NCBI GenBank assembly: GCA_900660155.1 | Contig: CABFPE010000005.1 | Coordinates: 4,254,276-4,318,275, forward strand | Direction of reading: 5' to 3' | Length of the DNA: 64,000 nucleotides | Origin: Hofstenia miamia | Lineage: Eukaryota > Xenacoelomorpha > Acoela > Hofsteniidae | In this document: in pieces, positions 35,185-46,294 of the stretch | Position numbering within the stretch: position 1 is the first letter of the stretch | How the letters are laid out: every line of letters begins with the position of its first letter | Notes under the pieces: model-generated | The model's input: only the letters and a program-made list of their open reading frames with translations | Databases searched by the model: none | Told to the model about the DNA's origin: nothing | Program-made: the position numbers and the translations under genes

Positions 35185-37059
35185 TCTTTTGTAAGATCTT
35201 CGAATACATTCAAATGCAATATCGAATGACCATTCTGTAATTATGTTGAAGCTACAATATTTTGTTATTAATAATAGAGATTTGATGTAAACAAAATTTG
35301 GTGTCATATTATTGGTATTTTTGAACATATTTAATGAGTTTGCTGTGTTTTGTTGTATTGTGCTTGTTGTGTGGCACAACAGTGTTTTTCTTTTGTTTTG
35401 TGTTGGTTGTTGTGTGAAAAAACTCACACAACGGCAAGTCTGACTAATTATAAGCCTCTTATGTGAAACAACTTTACTAATGATTAGCCTCTGAAAATGA
35501 TTGCAAATGAAACTGTAGAGGAGAGACAGAAGTGAGCCTCCATTGCCAAACAGATAGTTTCTGGTAGTGGCGTTGCCAAGGCGTGTATGACATATACATC
35601 CCCAACCAGACGCGCAAATGGGAAGAACATTTTGGCTCAGGCCTATCCTAGCCCATTTAAATTAATGCCAAATGGCCCATATTAGTATTTTTTATTTTTT
35701 TAATTTTCCTGTTTTCTAGACCAAAGTTAGGTACGCTAAAAGTTGTAAATAATATTTTTTAACAAATCGTTTATAAATTATATCGCATTCACTTGATTTG
35801 CATAGACTGTTGAGTAATAGTAAGTTATTATTGCGTTTTTGTCAATTTTTTTGAAGCATTTGGTAGGTCCGGCACAAATCTATCAATGCCAAACCAAAAA
35901 TTTCAAGTATGCTTTATTTACAAAGAGTTTTGAATCAATTTATTATTAACATTGTTTTATTGATTACAAAATGTGAAATGATAATTTTTAATGATAATTT
36001 TGAAATCTGTCAATTTGCTGCTTAATCCAAATTAATCTAGGCTTTTTTATAGCCTTCAATTTTTTTTCATAAAATTTACACGCTAATTACTCACAACAAA
36101 TAGAGATATCTAATATTCTGAAAATACCACAAGATAGAAGATTCTCTTAATACTTAATGAATTATCACAATATGTCTTAATTTATAAATTAACAAATTAT
36201 TGTGTACGTACACTGGAAATAACTTTTTCAAAATTGATTATGATATAATTTTACAAAGCCTAACAAAATTAAGAGTTATGGAGAAAATGTTTTAAGTGAA
36301 AAACACAGAAATATTTCATTTTAGTAATATTTGGTAAGTTTCATATTCTATAAAAATATTTAGACAAACTGTGCGAATTACACTTGCGCTAGTGATACCT
36401 ACCGTTTGACTTTTTATACTGATGAACATTTTGATGTTCTCTTTTCCTAACAACAAAAAATCTAAACTATTGGAAATATTACCAAAAGAGATTCTCAACT
36501 TTGTCTCTATATGTCAAATTTGTAGGACTATTATTCAACCAAATCTTGTCAATTTCTTGTTTTGCAAAAAAATTATGAACACTTAGCATTGATTGCAGAA
36601 TCCAAAAACCAACCTCTTTCTGCTTAATTTGTCATGAACTCAATATTTTTTCAGAGAGATTAAGCAGAGTACTATCATGTGCAAACTTTGTTGTCAATGC
36701 ACTGAGTTCACAAATAAGGTTTTGCTTAGGATAGGTTTTTCAATGTATTATTTAAGCAATCACCTCCATGTAATCATAAGCTTTTGCTTGGTTTAACGAC
36801 TGGCAGTAGTAATGCATATGTCATTATGTGATACTCGCATTTGGAAAATGGCTCTTGAATATATCCTTTATTGCAAGAGCTGGCAAGGATATATTTTCTA
36901 GTATAGGAAAGTATCTAAGTTTTATTATGTCTTTATATTAATGAATGTGAATATTTGATGCTAAACACCTTACAATTACACTTCTACCATTCTCATTCAC
37001 TTGTAAAACTTTCTAGTGAGATCATGAAGATAATCCTCATCCATAGAATATTCATTAAC
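35185..37059. other. No gene seen
   Basis: AT-rich. Near 35570 there is a GTAGTGGCGTTGCCAAGG segment that looks like another hAT-type terminus, but no partner end was located. Confidence 0.4.
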
Positions 37060-37900
37060 ATCACTAAATCTTTTTGCATAGGAATTCCTTCAAAGTGGTC
37101 AACCATTTGAAAATTTAAAGCATACCTCACCACGAGAACTTTTTGGCTACGACACACTGGTTTTGAAGCGAGTTGTGATGGGGTGTCTTGTTAAAAGCTT
37201 TACTGAAGTCTAAGTATAACATGTAGAAAGCTTCTTCTCCATTCTAGTTAAAAAACTTGAAGCAACTGGGTAATAGTAGAACGCTTTGTTATAAATCCAA
37301 ATTCTGAAGAAGAAATATTGCATAAACAACTGGAAGTAAAGTATTTATTATAACTTGCTAAAAAGGAAAGATAGTGTGCTTTTAGAAGAATAAGATTTAT
37401 ATAAAGGACAAATGTTAGAAATGTTACCAAGTGAGCAATAGTTCGAAACAACTGAAGGACATGAGATGTCAGCTCAATGACATAGTCAAAGAGAAATGAA
37501 CTATGTAAGCAATTGGGACCATAATCCGTCGGCTTATAAGACAAAATTAATTTCAAAACCTCATCAAAATTTGAACTTGCATTGTTATTTGTAGACGGTT
37601 CAAAAGATGTAGGATCTGACGAGTTTACAGTAGACAAAAAGATGAAGTAGTCGTTTGCGATATCAATATCTGCACTAGAGGACTAAATACATTGGCTTGC
37701 TAAAACTGCATAGAATAGATCTAAGTCACCTATAAAAGCAAATGAATCTCTGAAGGTGTACCTTTCAGGTATGTATGTTTCAAAAGATTGGCCAACAATT
37801 TCCCTTAGCATCTATTACGATAAAAAATGCAAAATTTACACCGGGGACTTTGAAATAATATTCAAAGAAGTGGAAAAGTATACAGTAATCTTACATCGGT
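37060..37900 (-). pseudogene. Jockey/CR1-type LINE reverse transcriptase remnant
   Basis: The minus strand reads, from N to C: SADIDIANDYFIFLSTVNSS near 37605-37680, a thumb/finger region, FGFITKRSTITQLLQVF at 37248-37300, YLDFSKAFNKTPHH near 37170-37217, and IFKWLTT near 37100. Q.GF...RST.TQLL followed by LDFSKAFD.VPH is the classic RT motif pair of Jockey/CR1/L2-type LINEs. The frame changes between LLQVF and YLDFSKAF, and stops follow, so this is dead. The catalytic YADD region is not present. Confidence 0.8.
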
Positions 37901-37918
37901 AAAATTTGTTACATAGTA

Positions 37919-38174
37919 TTAGGGTTTATGCAGGACTAAGATTTTCTTAGTTCCATTCCCATTTAGTCTCATTGAATTCAATCCTAGCCCCATAAAATTT
38001 TCTGGTCCAATAGGCCCATTGGACCCACAGCATGACTTCTATTGGCAAAAAAATATTAGTAATATTCTGAAATTCGTTATCTCAGTTCCTTCATTTTTTC
38101 GAATCCCATTGAGTTTTTTAGTCCCAGGTCCCAATCCCACGGGACCATGCGACTAGGCAGTAACGCAGAACCTT
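37919..38174. mobile_element. hAT-like MITE with 8-9-bp target duplication
   Basis: ACATAGTAT occurs at 37911-37919 and again at 38175-38183. The enclosed roughly 255-bp segment starts TAGGGTTTATGCAG and ends GCAGAACCTT. Its terminal parts are loosely complementary (AGGTTCTGC against AGGGTTTATGC). Internal TTAGTCCCA/TCCCATTTAGTC blocks are also inverted. It is non-coding. Confidence 0.6.
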
Positions 38175-39036
38175 ACATAGTATGCTGAACTGAAAGTTAC
38201 TATTTTATATAATAGCAAGTCCATGTACTTTCAGTTATTAATAGTTATTAATATATTTCATATTAACCATTTTTTATGGCTGATAACGTATGAAGAACGT
38301 AAATATACGTTGAAGCAATACTGTAAAATAAAACAAAACTGTGGAAAAATCTTTGTAGCATTTCCCCCAAAACTACTCACGATTTATAGCAGAGTTGTAT
38401 ATGTGGGTCGTTTTTCGATCAAGACTTGACCCATTTTTGCGGCCCTGGTCCAGTTCTATTTTTAATTGCAAACTTTCGGCTCAGGCCCAACTTTACCTTG
38501 CAAGATTTGAGGATACTAGGGTTCTTTGTTACCATCAAATCTCATGGAATTTATGGAACAACATACTGTATTCTATTAATATAAATAATCTGGAATACTG
38601 GTAGTTAATCTAATGATCTGTAATGGTAAATTTCAGTACTTTGCTATAGTACTGACTTCTCCGAAATTCGGAAATTCTTAAAAATATCCAGCTCTGGCAC
38701 GGGCTACACTATGGGCTGGCAAGAACCATTTTCAACACTGATTAATTGAAAACATGAGAAATTGAACGAACACAAAGTATCCCCAATTACACAAAGAAGT
38801 CAACCAATTACAATAGTAAAGTTAATTTCAAAGTGTGAAACATTTAGTCAGCTTCCACAAAAATCAAAGCACAACGCCTCTACTGATCGTGGTATTGAGC
38901 GAGTGTCATTAAGGCTCCTTATTTATTGGCATAATAAATGTAATGTACTTATATATATATATATATATATATATATANNNNNNNNNNNNNNNNNNNNNNN
39001 NNNNNNNNNNNNNNNNNNNNNNNNNNNNNNNNNNNN

Positions 39037-39071
<35 letters not shown>

Positions 39072-39770
39072 TTCTCTTTTAATAACTGTCTATGTATACC
39101 TACTCTTGCACCCCTTTATAATATTATAAATAATTATAAGTATACTATTTCAAGCAATATATTAAATTATATTGACTTTGCCTCCAACAATTACAGACAG
39201 TACAAAACTATAAAAATATTTCATATTTAGCATTGCCACAGATAATATCATTATTCGATCAAGTTTTTGAAGTATTTTTTAAAAATCGATATCCTCACAA
39301 ATTTACAATGGAAGAAGTTGCTTCAAAATTTATGCTACATTCACCAAAATCTATTCAAAAAATGAAACCAACATGTTAAATATACTCATTTGAAACTACT
39401 ATACATTTAACATAAACTACCAACATTGAGGAACACATTAAAGATCATTAATAAGAAACTTCAAAATTTCAATATTTAAGTCATTTAAGACGGAATATGC
39501 GCTAAAATTGATAACTTTAATATTATAAGAAAAACAGAAAATAGTAAGATAGCATAAGTAATCATATTGAAATAAAGAAAATAATATTCAAGTAGGTTAT
39601 ATTAATTGAACATACCTGTTCAATAGTTATAGACGTATACATTTGTAACCTGTCTCCCTCTATAAAGTTTAGTGTAGCAGTTTTGTAAACTTTTATTTGC
39701 ACAATATTGCATTCTATCAATGACACATAAGTTGATGAAACGCATTAACAAGGGCTCTTAAATTTATATA
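38175..39770. other. No gene seen; microsatellite with N gap
   Basis: AT-rich. It includes a (TA)n tract at 38950-38977 and 39039-39068 split by 59 N (38978-39036). CTTATATA precedes the repeat on both sides of the N run, so the two sides may be one tract shown twice. Confidence 0.5.
38978..39036. other. Assembly gap, 59 N, in (TA)n
   Basis: N run inside a dinucleotide repeat. Reading frames across it are not real. Confidence 0.95.
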
Positions 39771-40792
39771 CCGTAGTATTTGGATAATTTCAACTTGTAT
39801 ACTTGAAACATTTGCATATTATCAACTGGGCCACTTTCACCACTGAAGACACATATTAAAGAATTGAAAAAATACGTTTAATGTCAACTTGTATATGGTC
39901 AACTAATTTCTGTATCCCATACGTCATCTGTTTGCATAATATCAACTTAAGCTTTCACAAACATAAAGATTTGTCATTGAGAAAGCCTCAATGACGTCAG
40001 AAATTTTACGACAGTATGTGAAAAATCTGGATCTTCAGTTGAAGGCGAATACTGGAATAATGCCCTTACATTCGCCAAGTACTTGACTCAAATCCCAGGG
40101 GGTAATGAATACCCGAATACGAAAGCCCATTCTCAACAAATGGATGCTGACATGAATAAGAATCTCAAAGATTTTTATTGCAGAGATTTTGTTAGACATC
40201 GCCTAATTCCATTAACACAGGAACCCAGCACCAAATGAATTTACTCCAGGCATTATGTATATTTAAGCGTATGTGGGAGAGTGTGACCAACTACACTATT
40301 ACTAATTGCTTTAAGCACGTAGAGTTTATCCAGGAAGACGAGAATGATCCAGAAGTCCTTGCTGTTGGCGACAAAACAGCCATACAGGAAGACCCTTGTG
40401 TTTCAGACAATCACGTAACAGTGAATGGCTTGCTAAACATAGAATCAGACCTAACTTAGCAAATTATGAGGAGAAAGAGATGATTGACATCATATTAGAG
40501 CAACCCAATGCTTCCTTTGAATCCGCTTATGTGCCTGAACACCCTTTTTTCCAAATTGGAAGACGGGATGGTTCATCTGGAGGAACTTGATTAAAAACGC
40601 AAATTCTTATTAAAAAAGAGAGACAACGAAATGCGTCAAACTGGCAAAACAGTGTTCGGATGTTCGGATTGTGTCAACTTTTTTCATAATTTAATAAAAG
40701 TTGAAATTAAGTGAATTTTTTGTTGCCAACTTCCAGTAATATTAACTTACCGACGATGCATCAATCAAGTTGAAATTATGCAAACACTACTG
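39771..40792 (+). mobile_element. pogo/Tigger-like DNA transposon remnant
   Basis: The terminal inverted repeats are about 27 bp. The left end begins CCGTAGTATTTGGATAAT. The reverse complement of the right end begins CAGTAGTGTTTGCATAAT. Both then read TTCAACTTG, giving 24 of 27 matches by eye. TA flanks both ends, the target duplication of the Tc1/mariner-pogo group. Inside, LRKPQ near 39979 resembles the CENP-B-type DNA-binding region. The C-terminal part of a transposase follows at 40139-40459. At 1.02 kb it is far shorter than an autonomous copy, and the DDE catalytic core is missing. Confidence 0.85.
40139..40459 (+). pseudogene. Tigger-type transposase C-terminal remnant
   Basis: The translation QQMDADMNKNLKDFYCRDFV matches the conserved QPMD.GVI..LK..YRR..V block that follows the DDE core in Tigger/Jerky transposases. 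The next part, MNLLQALCIFKRMWESVT and TITNCFKHVEF, matches INVL.A...I..AW..VT..TI.NCF.HAGF. These two blocks are in different frames, with a shift near 40230. No catalytic residues remain. It lies between the inverted repeats at 39771 and 40792. Confidence 0.8.
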
Positions 40793-41132
40793 TATATATA
40801 TATATATTAAATATGAAAAATTCTAGATTTAATAATTAAATAACAACAATTGATTTTATCAATGAAAACAATTGAAAACTCATTCATATGTGTATCATTT
40901 AAAGAAAGCGTTTCTAAGTGCTCTTGTATAGCTTTTCAATTCATTTGTTACTTCGCAATACGTTTGACCTGCCAAATTGAACACCTTATGGGGTCGAAAT
41001 GTGACTTGCATTTCTGTACATTTACAGAACAATGATTTTGTGAACAATGATTGAAATTATTGGTGTGCCAACGGATGTCATAACAGCGTTCTCAAGCATA
41101 AATCACTAAGTTGTTGTAGTTAGGATAGTGCA
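40793..41132. other. Upstream region of the two-exon gene
   Basis: Short (TA)n immediately after the transposon, then unremarkable AT-rich sequence. No clear TATA box or other promoter signal was identified. Confidence 0.4.
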
Positions 41133-42902
41133 ATGGGTGACTTTATTGAGCATGTAAAGAAAGTCAATTGGATTGATTGGAAGGCATGGGTCTGCACATG
41201 CATCTGTCCACAGTACGTGTATGTAAGAGCAGCAATTAAGGTAAATATCAATATCCACTAAATGGCTTATGTTCAAATAAAGATATTTATTTTGGAATTT
41301 AAAGTTAAAGATTTAATTTTATGTGTTAATTTGAAATGAAATTTCCTTTCAGCTTAACCCAAATTTTGCTAGTGAAACTTTTAAGTAACAAAGCGATTTG
41401 CCCACAGCTTTATCCAAGTCTGTTAAGAAATATGGAAAACCTTTTGCATTGACATACTATGGGGTTGAGCCTGATCATTCAATAAGGAAAATTTGTGCTA
41501 AAAGATATTTTTGTGCCTGAAATACATGCAAATAAGAATTTTTTTCAATGAAAAATTGGTTTTTTAAAAATATTCAAATTATTTCCATGCCTAGTGTACC
41601 AGATTATGAGGCGGTCTATTGTCCATGGCAACAACAGCCACCCGAAAATATTTTGCTTTTTGAAGAAAAACTGTGTAATTCATGTCCAGGCGGCCGTGTG
41701 AAAAGTTAGAGATTTTTGCGCCGTAGAGAACAGCGTCGCGAATAAAGGTGGAAGAAGAAAGAGGAGACAATGTTCTATCTTGGGGTGTTTTCAGATTTTA
41801 TGTAACTTCGTTAGTTCGTGAGTCATAGGCATTTAAACCTATTTGGGAAACCATCAAAGAGATTGAAGAAATCCCTGTAAAATTTGGAGATAATATAGAA
41901 ATTCATTTTAGAAAAATTATGAATTAGTTATTATTTACATCAAATAAATAATGCTGGAACTTCATTGATGTATACTGCTATATTATCTCCGCATTGCCTA
42001 CATTAAAATTACTAGGTTAATGGGTGCATTAATGTTTTAGCATGGCATCAATATGGTGTACATGTATATAGCTCTTGGAAATAGCAAATCTGCATATGCA
42101 TCAGAGATTTAGCCGGGAAACTTTTCTAACCAGGAGAAGTTGTGTAAAATTGGGTGTGCAATGAAAGCACAGTATCAATTGTCTCAAAAATGAAAAATCA
42201 CATTTTGTAAGGAAACCAGCAAAAAGCTTTACTGAAATCACGTTGTATCTTAAAATTGTTTATTGAATTATTAATAAACTTTTTGCTTATGACTTCCATC
42301 TCATCAAAAACCGCAATTGCCCTGGTCACGCAAATCATTTAGCTAATAGAAGTCCTCAACCAATTAACATTAATGATGTACCTATAGTTTGCAAGTTGCA
42401 ATTGCTGGTAATACAGAGCATCGATCGAAAAAAATCATTTTCGTTCTTAACACTCATGCTCAATACGAATAATCAACATAATTATATCTCTATCAACAGT
42501 TATTTCAATGCAAGATTGCCCTCTCATTGCTTTGTTTAAATTTTAATATTTACAATGTAAATGTTCACTTAAATGAAGAAACGCAGTTTGCATGTAAAAT
42601 CATATTGAGCAATATTTCAAATTTTGACAAACATAATAGTTTCAGATTTAATTTAGGCAATGGGCGAAGATGCAGCGAGATTCTTCATGTGCTTCTGTCC
42701 ATGTACAATGGCCTACCATTACATGAAAACAACCGATTTGCCCGATAGCATCATCAATAGAATTCTGGCATGTTTTTGGACATCATGCTTCACTCTTTGT
42801 TCTCTTTATGTGAATGCTGAAAAACTTGGAATGGATCCAGTAGATGAAGTGAAGCAATTTATTGATCTCACGATCAAAGTTGTCACCATTAACAAGGAAT
42901 AG
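41133..42902 (+). CDS. Small Cys-rich protein, two exons (proposed)
   Basis: Exon 1 (41133-41240) starts at an ATG with a purine at -3 and encodes 36 residues, including WKAWVCTCICPQYVYVRAAI. It ends in a donor AAG|GTAAAT at phase 0. Exon 2 (42657-42902) follows an acceptor TTTAATTTAG, also at phase 0. It encodes 81 residues with FFMCFCPCTMAYHYMK, then RILACFWTSCFTLCSLYV and a C-terminal LTIKVVTINKE. The joined product is 117 residues, with two short Cys clusters and one hydrophobic, Cys-containing helix. The C-x-C-P-C cluster and the ACxxxSC...EKLGM stretch faintly recall PLAC8-family proteins, but the second PLAC8 Cys cluster is absent, so I do not assign it. A shorter alternative uses the better acceptor at 41352 and stops after 11 codons (LNPNFASETFK). 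The intron is 1.4 kb. Confidence 0.5.
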
Positions 42903-43090
42903 ACGTAGACTGTATTAAACCATAAGATTTAAAATTACCAGTCATTGGATACTCGAGTTACATTTTCGCTGCAAATAATTTTATTAGTGAAGTTTAATTT
43001 CACAATAATACATTTTTATCCACTTTCTAAGCTAATTAAAATAATTAAATGAAATTTACATTGGATGTTACGCTGAAATTGTAGTTAAAC

Positions 43091-43464
43091 CTAACTTGCC
43101 AACGAGTCGAAATTTCTAAGATCGGCTCGGGTGTAGTTTGCTCGCTTAAATTTTAAGTAAGTCCGACTCGGCTCAGCTCGCCACATAAAATCTTTCAATG
43201 AGACTCGTTTCAGCACGATATGTTTTTAAAAATATTGCGCTCTCGGAAATGTTTACATAGGTCTTCCTATTATTTAATAAACATTTTAAAATTGGATTAT
43301 AAGAAAGGCACATTGATATTGAATGAAAAAATAAGAAAAATCTGCATAATCAAATTAACAAGCAGTACTATAAATTTGCTTTGCTTAAAAAAGGCCCGTT
43401 TTGGATTCATTGTATATCCAATACTCTGCTCAAGCTCGGCTAAGCTCGGGTCATTGCAAGTCTG
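43091..43464. mobile_element. hAT-like MITE with perfect 8-bp target duplication
   Basis: AGTTAAAC lies at 43083-43090 and 43465-43472. The left end CTAACTTGCCAACGAGTC and the reverse complement of the right end, CAGACTTGCAATGACCCG, form an imperfect inverted repeat. Subterminal GCTCGG/CTCGGC blocks (CTCGGCTCAGCTCG and AGCTCGGCTAAGCTCGGG) are typical of some hAT families. The element is 374 bp and non-coding, and it sits just downstream of the two-exon gene. Confidence 0.75.
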
Positions 43465-43472
43465 AGTTAAAC

Positions 43473-44490
43473 AATGTAAATGAATTTCGTCTATATCCAA
43501 CAAATACTTTGTGAGTTTAAGTAATATTTATGAAACTTCAAGAAATACAAAAATTAATATATTTACAAAAATTTCGAATTATTATAATTTCTAAGTAGTT
43601 TGAACACTAAAATCAAACAATGAAATGCCAACTGAGAACTAGAGGTAAACGTAATAATTTCCAATTGATTGTAATATATAAATATGATAATAAAAAACAA
43701 AGCAATTTCTAAATTATATATGAATACCATAACTATATAACATTGGGAGCACTAGAATTTTTTTTTAAATATGTATGGTTTTTAATTGAAGAAAAAAATG
43801 TTGGATTAAATCTCTTGCCCAAAGTTATATAAGTTTGGTTTTACTAGTACAAAGTGTATCTATTCCCTAGTCTACAAAATAGATGGATTTTCCAGACTAT
43901 AATTTCATTTAATTGATACAAAACCGTATTCTTAGAGCTTATGGGATTCTAATTAGAAACTTTCTCAGAGATTTATTGTATTCATTCAACGAAAAAACTG
44001 TTTGATTCAATTGCACTCTTATATTGTTTTACTGAATAATATACATAATATTCATTAAAAGTTGTAAATTGCGGTGGGGTGAATTTTTGGAATGCTTCAT
44101 AATTTAAAGAACGCATATTAGTAAAAATGATAATAACATCATTAATTTAAAAGAAATAAATTTATTCTAACAATTAAAAGATAACCATGATTTGGGAACA
44201 GCAGCTTTCTAGAAGTGTAGCGATAAAAATGCAGTTTAACATTTAATTAATTTTGTTGAATTATTTGAGATCATAATTTAAAATTTATTTTGCAACAGTA
44301 CAAAATATAGATTTAATATGTACCTATATATGCATTAATAAAGATTTTTACAATAATTAAGAAATTTTTAATTTACAATAGCCAGGGCTTCCCATTTTGC
44401 TGTTAACAGCTAAAGATATTTTCTTACTTAGCGCTTAGAATGAATCAATAAAAAATTCGAAGATAGGCTCTGATATTGCATGGATAGAAG
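43473..44490. other. No gene seen
   Basis: AT-rich sequence without a recognisable gene or repeat. Confidence 0.4.
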
Positions 44491-44679
44491 CAGGAGCGCA
44501 AGCTGGGTCTTGAGCATGTGAAAATATTGAAAAAATAAACTCTAAAAATACATTTCCCGACTTAATTTTTAAATTTTTCTTTATGTTTGTGTCGATCATT
44601 TTTAGATTTAATCAATCGAAATCAGTTTTTAAATTTGACGTGGGGAAATTCCACCATGACTTCCTTATGTACGCCACTG
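44491..44679. mobile_element. Possible hAT-like MITE
   Basis: The left end CAGGAGCGCAAGCTGG and the reverse complement of the right end, CAGTGGCGTACATAAG, share CAG-x-GCG-x-A. The flanks GATAGAAG and GATAAGAA are similar but not identical. The GTACGCCACTGG end also occurs at 59292-59303, so the terminus belongs to a repeated family. Confidence 0.4.
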
Positions 44680-45390
44680 GATAAGAATCAATAACTTTGT
44701 TTTGAAACAGAGTTAAGAGAGAGCAAAGTATTGTGAAAGAAACAATTAAAAACAACTACTAAACCGGAACTTCAATGCGAATTTTATCATGTATAACATA
44801 TCTACAAAACATATAACACAAAAACAAATGTTAACATGAATAAAAGCAGTAGTAAAAATGTCAATATGGGTAAAATTTGTGTGCTGTTTTAAACATCACG
44901 TGTTTGCTTTTTGCTGTAACAGCTTGAAGCTGTTAACAGTAGTGCTGCTGGGAGCCTTGAAAATAGCATATCAACAAGCTGAAGCATTTCCAAATATATT
45001 GAAACCTAAAAAAACTAAATTGTTGGTTTACACTAAAAAGTTTTGTTAACGTACACATGAATCTATACATATTAAATATTATAGCTGAAATTTTTTGGGA
45101 TTATAGGCTAATTTCAACCAAGTGAAGCAAACTAATATAAATGAGTTTTTAAAGAGAAATATTCTTGTTTGGTGTTTTTACAACCTCTGATCACAAACCC
45201 TAGTTGTATGCTGAGTGTTTTAATAACTTCAGTTCTGTCAAATTTATTACCTTATGAAATTAAAAGTTAAAAATTCTATTATATTTGTTTGGGTATTGAA
45301 CAATTTCATCTCTGAAGTATACTCATTTTAGAAACTTAATTTATTTCAAAGGAGAAAATTTCAAAATTGAAAAATATGATGTATATATAT

Positions 45391-45446
<56 letters not shown>

Positions 45447-45789
45447 AATAACTAACTAAATCACAGAGCCATTTTTGTCACCCATATTTAGCAAGTTTGT
45501 TAATTCTTTCTAAATGTTCTGCAATAGGAATAATAACAGACAAATGACTAAATTTGAATATTTAATTAAGTGTACTTTGACTTTCCTATTATAAACTGTG
45601 CTTGAATTAATTGTACATTGTACACGGAAGAAAAGTAATGTTTTAGCTATTAAATTGATTATTAAATCTTTGGTATTCTCATTACTTTTATTTGGTTGGT
45701 AACCAGCCTCATTTAAAAGCAGTAAATTAGATTTAATTTAAGGTAATTAATGAAGCAGATCAATGATTGAGATCACTTTTAATTCAAAG
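44680..45789. other. No gene assigned; microsatellite at 45382-45443
   Basis: AT-rich with a long (TA)n tract at 45382-45443. A short open piece after CTGTAACAG at 44930 is noted but not accepted as an exon. Confidence 0.4.
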
Positions 45790-45795
45790 TCCAAG

Positions 45796-45852
45796 CACTT
45801 AAGTACTTTTCTAGATTAGATCAATATGTGTGTACCTCGTGCCCGTTAAGTG
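45796..45852. promoter_or_regulatory. Two NK2-type homeodomain motifs upstream of the Olig gene
   Basis: CACTTAAG at 45796-45803 and TTAAGTG at 45846-45852 both match the NK2-class consensus (T(T/C)AAGTG) in opposite orientations, about 45 bp apart. They lie roughly 440-500 bp upstream of the coding start. Such short motifs occur by chance, so function is inferred only from position and from known NK2 input into Olig genes in other animals. Confidence 0.25.
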
Positions 45853-46256
45853 CATTGGCTTTCGTAGCTCGAGGGCTCTTGTCAGAATTGGCTTTGTTAT
45901 TTCGTAAGCAGAAGTCACACTGCTTTTGATGTCTTTAGCGTGTTTTGCTTGAAACAATGAGAAGTGTTAATTCAATTTTCCACTCTCACACCTGTAAAGT
46001 GGGGAATTTGTCTCCTGGGTACGGGACTCTATCTGGCCCACAAAATTGTTTTAAGAAATCAAACTTCCAAATTGGCGAGAAAAGCCAATTGCAAATATTA
46101 ACGAGTTATTTAATTGAAACCAATTCCTGGGGCTAATAAGACAATCGAGATGATTGCGAGCTGTCCACCTGTTTAGGAATATTTTTCGCGTCCCATTGGA
46201 TTCCAAAATGCAGCCGTGAGCGCTTAATTTTGCTAATTGCATTAGGCTAAACTAGC

Positions 46257-46263
46257 TTATATA
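46257..46263 (+). promoter_or_regulatory. TATA box of the Olig-family gene
   Basis: The sequence CTTATATAAATG lies about 30-35 bp before the ATG at 46295. This places transcription start near 46285-46290 and makes the in-frame ATG at 46265 unlikely to be inside the mRNA. E-box CACCTG motifs occur upstream at about 45990 and 46166, and an inverted CCAAT at about 46195. Confidence 0.45.
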
Positions 46264-46294
46264 AATGAGAATCATACTTAATATACCATTTGCA

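Noticed and set aside
38762-39230. Open frames with Ile-Tyr repeats
   Set aside because: They are translations of a (TA)n microsatellite and a run of N.
44931-44990. Exon-like piece after CTGTAACAG, reading LEAVNSSAAGSLENSISTS then stop
   Set aside because: Only 19 codons, no upstream exon in reach, and another frame over the same bases is equally open.
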